In this document: one piece after another, positions 7,645-14,367 of the stretch
How the letters are laid out: each line of letters opens with the position of its first letter
Position numbering within the stretch: position 1 is the stretch's first letter
NCBI GenBank assembly: GCA_964547125.1
Contig: CAZJLS010000001.1
Span: 1 to 63,782, forward strand
DNA: 63,782 nucleotides
Source of the DNA: Methanobrevibacter_A sp964547125
Lineage (GTDB): Archaea > Methanobacteriota > Methanobacteria > Methanobacteriales > Methanobacteriaceae
Reading direction: 5' to 3'
Translations under genes and position numbers: made by a program
Notes under the pieces: generated by a model
Told to the model about the DNA's origin: nothing
Seen by the model: the letters and a program-made list of their open reading frames with translations, nothing else
Databases searched by the model: none

Positions 7645-9738
7645 ATGAAAGATCTTACAAAGATGTTTAAGCCAGATGCAGTGGCTGTAATAGGAGCATC
7701 CAACTCCCCAGATAAAGTTGGACACATAGTAGTAAATAACTTGAAAGAAGGATTTCCTGGAGAAATATATCCTATAAATCCAAAAGGTGGAGAAATTTTA
7801 GGTTTAAAAGCATATACTAATGTAAAAGAATGTCCAAAAGTACCTGACCTTGTTGTAGTAGCAGTACCATCTAAAATTGTAAATCCTTCACTTAGAGAAT
7901 GTGGTGAAATAGGAGTTAAAAATGCGGTAGTACTAACAGCAGGTTTCAAAGAAGTAGGTGGGGAAGGAATAAAACTAGAAGAAGAACTAGTAAGTATAAC
8001 TGAAGAATTTGATATTAATCTTATTGGACCTAACAGCTTAGGAATGACAGATTCTTACACTCCATTAAACTCATCATTCTCACAATCAATGCCAGATAAA
8101 GGAAATATAGCATTCATCTCACAAAGTGGAGCAATGATGGTTGCAATAATCGATTGGAGTAAAAGAGCTGGAATTGGTTTTAGTAAAGTAATAAGTATTG
8201 GAAATAAAGCAGGAATAACTGAATTAGATATTATTAAATCATTAGCTGAGGATAAAGATACAAAAGTTGTAATCTGTTATGTTGAAAGTGTATCTGAAGA
8301 TCCTAACTTCATACAAGTAATGAGAGAAGTTTCTATAAAAAAACCAATTGTATTCTTAAAATCAGGAACATCTGCAGCTGGTGCAGAAGCAGCATCTTCA
8401 CACACTGGAGCATTAGCAGGTAGTGATGTGGCATTCACATCAGCATTTGAACAATCTGGAATATTCCGTGTACATACGATGGATGAATTATTTAAGGTCG
8501 GTTTAGCTTTCAGTATGTGTCCATTACCAAAAGGAAGAAATGTAGCTGTAATAACCAATGCTGGTGGTGGAGGAGTAATTTCTGTTGATGAAATGGAAAT
8601 ACAAGATTTAGATTTAGCTGAACTTTCAGATGAAACAACTAAGAAATTATCTGAGGTTATACCTCCTGAAGGCAGTATAAAAAATCCTGTGGATGTTTTA
8701 GGTGATTCTCCAGCAGATAGATATGAAGATACTCTTAGAATTTTATTAGATGCGGATGAAGTTGATAGTTTAATAGTGATGGTATGTCCAACAGCTAAAA
8801 CAGATACGGATGGAATAGCAGAAAACATAGTTAAAGAAGTTAAAGATGCAGATAAACCGGTTCTTGTAGTTAATATGGGTGGACCATCTTTTGAATATGC
8901 AAATCATTTATTGAGAGAAAATAATATTCCAACATATGTTTTCCCTGAAGAAGCAGTTAGTGTTATTGATTATCTTGAAAGATTTAGTGCGGTTCAAAAA
9001 CGTAACTATGATGATCCGGTACAAAGTATTAATGATGTTAATAAAGCAAAAGTAGAAGAAATATTTGCTAAGGTTAAAGAAGATGGTAGGGATACTTTAC
9101 TTGGTAGTGAAGCATATGCTGTTGCAAAAGAGTATGGTATTGATGCGGCACCAATAATATTATCCACATCTTCTGAAGAAGCAGCAGATGTTGCTGAAGA
9201 AATGGGATTCCCTGTTGTGTTGAAAATTGCATCTGATAAGATTTTGCACAAATCTGATATTGGTGGTGTTCAAGTAGGTATTAATTCTCGTGAAGAAGCT
9301 ATTGATGCATTTAACCTTATTATGGATAATGTTGCTAAAGCTCATCCAGATATAACTCCTGATGGTATTGAAGTTCAAAAAATGATGGATTCAGGTATTG
9401 AAGTTCTTGTAGGTATGGTTAGAGATAAACAATTTGGACCTATGATTGCATTTGGTATGGGTGGAATTTATGTTAATCTTATTGAAGATGCTTCATTTAA
9501 GTTAGCTAATGGTTTAACTTCAGAAGAGATTGATGAATTGATTTCAACTACTAAGGTTGCTAAGTTGCTTGAAGGTTTCCGTGGTGAAGCTCCTGGTGAT
9601 GTTGAAAATGTTCGCAATACTATTAAGCGTGTTGCTCGTTTAAGCTTAGATTTCCCTGAAATTTCAGAATTGGATATTAATCCTATTTTTGTTTATGAGG
9701 AAGGTTCTAGTGCTTTAGATATTAAGATTAAGTTGTAA
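7645..9738 (+). CDS. acetate/acyl-CoA ligase, ADP-forming (fused alpha and beta domains)
   Basis: This NDP-forming acyl-CoA synthetase interconverts acyl-CoA + ADP + Pi and acid + ATP + CoA. The N-terminal CoA-binding domain starts MFKPDAVAVIGASNSPDKVG. A ligase domain follows with the phospho-His motif SSHTGALAGSD near residue 253. The C-terminal ATP-grasp domain (about 470-697) carries FPVVLKIASDKILHKSDIGGV. Fused chains of about 700 aa are a known form. The ATG at 7645 follows GAGGAG at 7629-7634. Methanosphaera stadtmanae is reported to need acetate as a carbon source, so a role in acetate activation is plausible but not shown. No sulfur-regulon palindrome precedes it, although it sits inside the sulfur cluster. 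Confidence 0.92.
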   Translation: MKDLTKMFKPDAVAVIGASNSPDKVGHIVVNNLKEGFPGEIYPINPKGGEILGLKAYTNVKECPKVPDLVVVAVPSKIVNPSLRECGEIGVKNAVVLTAGFKEVGGEGIKLEEELVSITEEFDINLIGPNSLGMTDSYTPLNSSFSQSMPDKGNIAFISQSGAMMVAIIDWSKRAGIGFSKVISIGNKAGITELDIIKSLAEDKDTKVVICYVESVSEDPNFIQVMREVSIKKPIVFLKSGTSAAGAEAASSHTGALAGSDVAFTSAFEQSGIFRVHTMDELFKVGLAFSMCPLPKGRNVAVITNAGGGGVISVDEMEIQDLDLAELSDETTKKLSEVIPPEGSIKNPVDVLGDSPADRYEDTLRILLDADEVDSLIVMVCPTAKTDTDGIAENIVKEVKDADKPVLVVNMGGPSFEYANHLLRENNIPTYVFPEEAVSVIDYLERFSAVQKRNYDDPVQSINDVNKAKVEEIFAKVKEDGRDTLLGSEAYAVAKEYGIDAAPIILSTSSEEAADVAEEMGFPVVLKIASDKILHKSDIGGVQVGINSREEAIDAFNLIMDNVAKAHPDITPDGIEVQKMMDSGIEVLVGMVRDKQFGPMIAFGMGGIYVNLIEDASFKLANGLTSEEIDELISTTKVAKLLEGFRGEAPGDVENVRNTIKRVARLSLDFPEISELDINPIFVYEEGSSALDIKIKL

Positions 9739-9741
9739 TCT

Positions 9742-9778
9742 TATTTTTTTTTCTTTTTTTTATGGTTTATTTTTTTTT
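9742..9778 (+). terminator. oligo-T terminator cluster after the ADP-forming CoA ligase
   Basis: Three T runs of 8-9 bases follow within 40 bp of the stop codon at 9738. They are separated by single C or short ATGG-type interruptions. This is a typical archaeal U-tract terminator region, with the next promoter region starting directly after it. Confidence 0.5.
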
Positions 9779-9800
9779 AGGCAAACCTTTATATACTAAA

Positions 9801-9816
9801 ATTAACAATTGTTATA
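9801..9816. promoter_or_regulatory. sulfur-regulon palindrome, sulfhydrylase site 1
   Basis: ATTAACAATTGTTATA matches the consensus at 14 of 16 positions and contains the perfect core AACAATTGTT (9804-9813). It starts five bases after a TATA-like TTTATATA at 9788-9795, about 200 bp before the gene. Confidence 0.68.
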
Positions 9817-9898
9817 TTATTGAATAAAAAATTTTTATTTTAATCTAAACTTTTTTTTAAAATATTTCTTTTGTTTTAAAATTTTTATAAAATAAAAA

Positions 9899-9914
9899 AA
9901 TAACAATTGTTATA
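9899..9914. promoter_or_regulatory. sulfur-regulon palindrome, sulfhydrylase site 2
   Basis: AATAACAATTGTTATA matches the consensus at 15 of 16 positions with the perfect AACAATTGTT core (9902-9911). It starts about five bases after the TATA-like TTTTTATAAAATA at 9882-9894 and about 100 bp before the start codon. Site spacing is 98 bp, close to the 90 bp seen at cysK. Confidence 0.7.
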
Positions 9915-10004
9915 TTTTAAAAAATTTTTTTTATTCAAAAAAACAAATATATAAATTAATATCAATTTAACAAAAAAAATTAACGATTAACGAGGTAATA
10001 AAAA

Positions 10005-11288
10005 ATGAGTAACAATAACAACAAATACGGATTATCAACATTAGGAGTACACGCAGGACAAGAAGAACCAGACCCAGCAACTGGAGCAAGAGCAACACCT
10101 ATTTACCAAACATCATCTTTTGTATTTAAAGATGCAGATGAAGCCGCGGGAAGATTCGCACTAACAGTGCCCGGACAAATATACTCAAGATTAACAAACC
10201 CAACAAATGATGCATTCGAAGCAAGAATAGCAGCAATTGAAGGTGGAGTAGCAGGAATATCTGCAGCAAGTGGACTAGCAGCAATAAGCTACTCACTACT
10301 AAACATAACATTACCTGGAGATGAAATAGTATCTGCAGACAACTTATATGGTGGAACGTACACACTATTCGCATCAACCTTTAAAGAATTAGCAAGAGAA
10401 GTAAAATTCGTACCATCACAAGACTTACAAGCATACGAAGATGCAATAACAGATAAAACAAGAGCAATATATGTTGAATCATTAGGAAACCCAAAACTAG
10501 ATGTGCCTGATTTTGAAAAAATTGCAGAAATAGCACACAAACACAACATACCATTAATTGTAGATAATACATCTGCAGTAGGACTAGTAAGACCATTAGA
10601 ACACGGAGCAGACATAGTCGTAGGATCAGCAACAAAATTCGTTGGAGGGCATGGAATATCTGTAGGAGGATTCATAGTAGACAGTGGAAAATTCAACTGG
10701 GCTGAAGGAAACTTCCCACAAATCAACGAACCAGATGACTCATATCATGGATTAGTATTCGGAGACTTAGGAGAATTAGCATACATTGTAAGAATAAGAG
10801 CAAGATTATTAAGAGACTTAGGAGCAACATTAGCACCAGTAAATGCATTCACATTCATCCAAGGTTTAGAAACATTAACCTTACGTATTAAAAAACATTC
10901 AGAAAATGCACTCGAAGTAGCAAAATTCTTAGAATCTCATCCAAAAGTAAATTGGGTAAACTATCCTGGACTTGAATCACACCAAACACACGATTTAGCA
11001 ACAAAATACCTTGATGGAGGTTACGGTGCAATACTTGGATTCGGTATAGAAGGAGGAGCAGAAGCAGGTAAAAAATTCGTTAATAACTTAGAATTAGCAT
11101 CACTTCTTGCAAACATTGGAGATGCAAAAACATTAGCAATACATCCTGCAAGTACAACACACTCTCAATTAACTGAAGAAGAACAATTATCAACTGGTGT
11201 AACACCAGACTTTATACGTTTATCTATTGGTATTGAAGATGCTGAAGATATTATTGCAGATATTGAACAAGCTTTAGATAAAATATAA
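10005..11288 (+). CDS. O-acetylhomoserine/O-acetylserine sulfhydrylase (Cys/Met metabolism PLP enzyme)
   Basis: This belongs to the Cys_Met_Meta_PP PLP family, most like MetY: sulfide is added to O-acetylhomoserine (or O-acetylserine) to give homocysteine (or cysteine). The N-terminus reads LSTLGVHAGQEEPDPATGARATPIYQT in two pieces typical of MetY; the PLP lysine is in GSATKFVGGHG (about residue 211). The C-terminal ATTHSQLTEEEQ and RLSIGIED motifs are present. The 427 aa fit MetY. The start follows GAGG TAATAAAAA. Two regulon palindromes lie upstream, so it is likely coregulated with cysK and nifS. Substrate choice (homoserine or serine ester) cannot be settled by eye. Confidence 0.92.
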   Translation: MSNNNNKYGLSTLGVHAGQEEPDPATGARATPIYQTSSFVFKDADEAAGRFALTVPGQIYSRLTNPTNDAFEARIAAIEGGVAGISAASGLAAISYSLLNITLPGDEIVSADNLYGGTYTLFASTFKELAREVKFVPSQDLQAYEDAITDKTRAIYVESLGNPKLDVPDFEKIAEIAHKHNIPLIVDNTSAVGLVRPLEHGADIVVGSATKFVGGHGISVGGFIVDSGKFNWAEGNFPQINEPDDSYHGLVFGDLGELAYIVRIRARLLRDLGATLAPVNAFTFIQGLETLTLRIKKHSENALEVAKFLESHPKVNWVNYPGLESHQTHDLATKYLDGGYGAILGFGIEGGAEAGKKFVNNLELASLLANIGDAKTLAIHPASTTHSQLTEEEQLSTGVTPDFIRLSIGIEDAEDIIADIEQALDKI

Positions 11289-11294
11289 TTCTAC

Positions 11295-11383
11295 TTTTTT
11301 TCACCTTTTTTCTTCTGCCATTATCTTTTTTTTCATTTTTCACCTTTTTTTCACCTTTTTTTCATCTTTTTTTACAATTTTTT
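11295..11383 (+). terminator. tandem oligo-T terminator array
   Basis: Eight T runs of 5-8 bases follow the sulfhydrylase stop, several separated by the same CACC or CATC spacer, giving a near-repeat of TTTTTTTCACC with an 11-base period around 11345-11366. U-tracts in series fit archaeal multi-site termination. Confidence 0.6.
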
Positions 11384-11421
11384 GTTTTACCTAAAACTTT
11401 AAATATGGAAAATATATAAAA

Positions 11422-11437
11422 TATAACTATTGTTATA
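11422..11437. promoter_or_regulatory. sulfur-regulon palindrome, nifS site
   Basis: TATAACTATTGTTATA matches the consensus at 15 of 16 positions. It directly abuts the TATA-like AATATATAAAA at 11411-11421 and lies 66 bp before the nifS start, so a bound protein would cover the transcription start region. Confidence 0.7.
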
Positions 11438-11502
11438 AAAAATATTTTATCCTAATAAAATAATATTTACACAAAAAAAGATAGATGGAGGAAAATAAAA
11501 AT

Positions 11503-12714
11503 ATGATATACATGGATAACTCTGCAACAACAAAAGTAGACCCTGAAGTATTCGAAGAAATGAAACCACTACTACAAAACGAATACGGAAACGCATCCAC
11601 ATTATACTCACTCGGAAGAGAATCCAAAAAAGTATTAAAATTAGCAAGAGAAAGAGTGGCAAAACTATTAAATGCACAACCTGAAGAAATAAAATTCACA
11701 AGTGGAGGAACAGAATCCGACAACTGGGCACTAAAAGGCATAGCATTCAAAAAAAGAAACGAAGGAAAACACATAATAACCTCAAATATAGAACACCCTG
11801 CAATAAAAAATACATGTGCATGGCTAGAAAAACAAGATTATGAAATAACATACATCCCAGTAAAAGAAAACGGAATAGTAGATGCTAAAGATGTTGAAGA
11901 TGCAATAAGAGATGATACAATACTAATATCAATAATGCATGCAAACAACGAAATAGGAACAATACAACCAATAGAAGAAATAGGAAAAATAGCAAAAAAA
12001 CACAAAATAACATTCCATGTAGATGCAGTACAAAGTGTAGGAAAAATACCAGTAGATGTAGAAAAAGCAAACATAGATTTATTAAGTTTAAGCGGACACA
12101 AAATAAACGGACCAAAAGGAGTAGGCGCACTATACTGCAGAAAAGGAGTACGTCCAGAACCACTCATACATGGCGGAGGACAAGAAGGAAACCAAAGATC
12201 AGGAACAGAAAACATGCCAGGAATAGCTGGACTGGGAAAAGCCTGTGAAATAGCATATCAAAACCTAGAATCTGAAGGTAAAAGACTAAAAGAAATAAGG
12301 GATAAAATAATAGATGGAGTATTAAACACAATACCAGAATCACACTTAAATGGAGATAGAGAAAAAAGACTTCCAGGAAGTATAAACTTCAGATTCGATG
12401 CAATAGAAGGAGAATCATTAATACTAATGTTAGATGCAAAAGGAATACAAGCATCAACAGGTTCAGCATGTTCATCTCAAAGTTTAGAACCATCATATGT
12501 ATTAACAAGTCTAAATTTAGAAAAAGCAAGAGTACATGGGTCACTAAGATTAACATTAAGCAAATTTAATACAATAGACGAAGCAGATACAGTGATAGAA
12601 GAAATATCAAATGTAGTAAAAACATTAAGAACAATGTCTCCATTATGGGACGATGAAAAACAAAAAAGTGACTACACAATTACCGGTGATGAAGCATTCG
12701 AACACCATCACTAA
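11503..12714 (+). CDS. nifS: cysteine desulfurase (NifS/IscS type)
   Basis: This PLP enzyme takes sulfur from cysteine as a persulfide for Fe-S cluster and thio-cofactor assembly. The MIYMDNSATT N-terminus is classic. The PLP lysine is in SLSGHKINGPKG (about Lys200) and the persulfide cysteine in STGSACSSQS (about Cys313). The length is 403 aa. An in-frame ATG at 11485 is possible, but GGAGG at 11487-11491 lies after it and fits the ATG at 11503. The C-terminus ends in a short EHHH tail. nifU follows 65 bp later, so this is a two-gene iscSU-like operon under the regulon palindrome. Confidence 0.96.
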   Translation: MIYMDNSATTKVDPEVFEEMKPLLQNEYGNASTLYSLGRESKKVLKLARERVAKLLNAQPEEIKFTSGGTESDNWALKGIAFKKRNEGKHIITSNIEHPAIKNTCAWLEKQDYEITYIPVKENGIVDAKDVEDAIRDDTILISIMHANNEIGTIQPIEEIGKIAKKHKITFHVDAVQSVGKIPVDVEKANIDLLSLSGHKINGPKGVGALYCRKGVRPEPLIHGGGQEGNQRSGTENMPGIAGLGKACEIAYQNLESEGKRLKEIRDKIIDGVLNTIPESHLNGDREKRLPGSINFRFDAIEGESLILMLDAKGIQASTGSACSSQSLEPSYVLTSLNLEKARVHGSLRLTLSKFNTIDEADTVIEEISNVVKTLRTMSPLWDDEKQKSDYTITGDEAFEHHH

Positions 12715-12779
12715 AAAAAATTTAAATATTATAATTATAAAAAATTAAAAAATTAATAAGAATAAATTGGGTGAAAAAA

Positions 12780-13155
12780 ATGGGATATANNNNNNNNNNT
12801 GGATCATTTTGCAAATCCAAGAAACACTGGAGTTATAGAAAATCCTAGTGGTGAAGGAACAGTAGGAAATCCAACATGTGGAGATTTAATGACAATATAC
12901 ATTGATGTAGATGAAAATGAAGTCATAAAAGATATTAAATTTAAAACATTTGGATGTGGTTCAGCAATAGCAACAAGTAGTATGATAACAGAAATGGCAA
13001 TGGGAAAAACTATTGATGAAGCATTAGAAATAACACGTGATGATGTTGCAGATGAATTAGACGGACTTCCTCCAGTTAAAATGCATTGTTCAAACTTAGC
13101 TGCAGATGCATTGGCAGCAGCAATTAAAAATTACCGCGAAAAACAAGCGGAATAA
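12780..13155 (+). CDS. nifU: Fe-S cluster assembly scaffold IscU/NifU-like (interrupted by an assembly gap)
   Basis: The scaffold receives sulfur from NifS. The sequence reads MGY, then ten Ns, then MDHFANPRNTGVIENP, the typical IscU start. The three cluster ligands are in GNPTCGDLM, FGCGSAIAT and MHCSNLAA. With ten Ns the two sides are out of frame by one base. The family sequence (MGYSEKVMDHF-like) needs a missing piece whose length is a multiple of three, for example 12 bases, so the gap length is arbitrary and the gene is probably intact in the organism. A GGGTG ribosome binding site precedes the ATG. Confidence 0.9.
12790..12799. other. assembly gap (10 Ns)
   Basis: Ten consecutive Ns lie inside codons 4-7 of nifU. 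The size is a placeholder, because it breaks the otherwise intact reading frame. Confidence 0.98.
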
Positions 13156-13523
13156 ATTATATTTTAAGTTTTTTTTAAAAACTCTTTTTTTACATTTTTT
13201 ACCTTCCAAATATACATTCTAATTTTTAAAAAAAATAATTTCTATCCAAACCATTATTTTAACAAAGTATCATCAAATAAAATACAAACTAAATTGATAT
13301 ACTGTTAAAATTATTCAAGGAAAAATTAAAAATAAGTATAATAAAAATTATCATAAAAACGAATATTTTCATAGATTATAAGAAAAAAAATGCCTAAAAA
13401 TTATGATATTAGGTATCTAATACAAAAATTCATAACAAAAATATTAAATAATATTCATATTAAACATATCAATATCAAAGTTTTAAAAATAAGCTTTGAT
13501 TTTAGTTTACGGGAGATTAAAAG
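13156..13523. other. intergenic region between nifU and the SDR gene
   Basis: About 370 bp of AT-rich DNA without a coding signal. It begins with T runs after nifU (about 13171-13200) that may terminate transcription. An imperfect operator-like inverted repeat ATCAAAG (13474-13480) / CTTTGAT (13494-13500) lies just before the GGGAG ribosome binding site of the next gene. Nothing else is recognisable. Confidence 0.6.
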
Positions 13524-14294
13524 ATGAAAAACTACTTTGATATAAAAGATAAAGTCGCTTTAGTTACTGGAGCATCTTCAGGACTTGGATGGCAAATAGC
13601 ACAAGCATATGCTAGTCAAGGAGCAAAATTAGCATTATTTGCAAGAAGAGAAGAAAGACTCCAAGAAAACGTTAAAGAACTTGAAGACAAATATAATGTA
13701 GAAGTAATTTATGCTGTAACAGATGTCGGAGATCCAGAAAACATCAAAGAATCTGTTAAAAAAGTAGTGGATCATTTTGGAAGAATCGATATCCTAGTTA
13801 ACGCTGCAGGAATGGGTAACAATAAACCTGTAACAGAACAAAGCAGTGAAGAATGGGATAGACACATCAAAATTGATTTAAGTGGTGTATATTATATGTG
13901 TGCAGAAGTGGGTGAAGTAATGATTAAACAAGAATATGGTAAAATCATTAACATTGGTTCAATCCACTCTAGAGTAATATTCCCTGGCGGAGGAATATCA
14001 GCATACTCATCTGCAAAAGGAGGAGTTATGAACTTAACTAAAAACCTTGCAGTAGAATGGGCACAATATAATATAACAGTTAATGCAATAGGTCCTGCTG
14101 TATTCGATACAGAACTAACAAATGACACTATCGAAATGGAAGGATTTATGGATTTAATTAAAGCATACTGTCCAATGGGAAGACTTGGAGAACCAGGAGA
14201 ACTCGACGGACTTGCAATATACCTAGCATCAGATGCATCCAGTTACTGTACTGGTCAATTAATCTGTGTAGATGGTGGTTGGACAGCTATTTAA
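13524..14294 (+). CDS. short-chain dehydrogenase/reductase (SDR family)
   Basis: This is a classical SDR NAD(P)-dependent oxidoreductase of 256 aa. The cofactor loop is TGASSGLG at residues 15-22 and NAA at about 93-95. The catalytic residues are Ser146 and Y161-x3-K165 (AYSSAKGG). The C-terminal GQLICVDGGWTAI is typical of FabG or gluconate 5-dehydrogenase-like members. The substrate cannot be predicted from sequence; methanogens have no fatty acid synthase pathway, so a true FabG role is unlikely. It is preceded by GGGAG and stands alone. Confidence 0.88.
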   Translation: MKNYFDIKDKVALVTGASSGLGWQIAQAYASQGAKLALFARREERLQENVKELEDKYNVEVIYAVTDVGDPENIKESVKKVVDHFGRIDILVNAAGMGNNKPVTEQSSEEWDRHIKIDLSGVYYMCAEVGEVMIKQEYGKIINIGSIHSRVIFPGGGISAYSSAKGGVMNLTKNLAVEWAQYNITVNAIGPAVFDTELTNDTIEMEGFMDLIKAYCPMGRLGEPGELDGLAIYLASDASSYCTGQLICVDGGWTAI

Positions 14295-14322
14295 ATATTT
14301 AAAAAAGGATATTAACACCTTT

Positions 14323-14350
14323 CTGTGCAACATACTTTATTGTTGCACAG
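14323..14350. terminator. 10-bp perfect hairpin between convergent genes
   Basis: CTGTGCAACA (14323-14332), an 8-base loop, then TGTTGCACAG (14341-14350) form a perfect inverted repeat. It lies between the stops of the plus-strand SDR (14294) and the minus-strand RecJ-like gene (14368). T-rich sequence follows on the plus side. It is far more GC-rich than its surroundings. Position and symmetry suggest a bidirectional terminator or 3' end stabiliser. Confidence 0.6.
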
Positions 14351-14367
14351 TTTATTCCTATTATTTT

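Noticed and set aside
13474..13500. ATCAAAG / CTTTGAT inverted repeat before the SDR gene
   Set aside because: Seven-base arms with a 13-base spacer and no second copy; kept only as a note in the intergenic entry.
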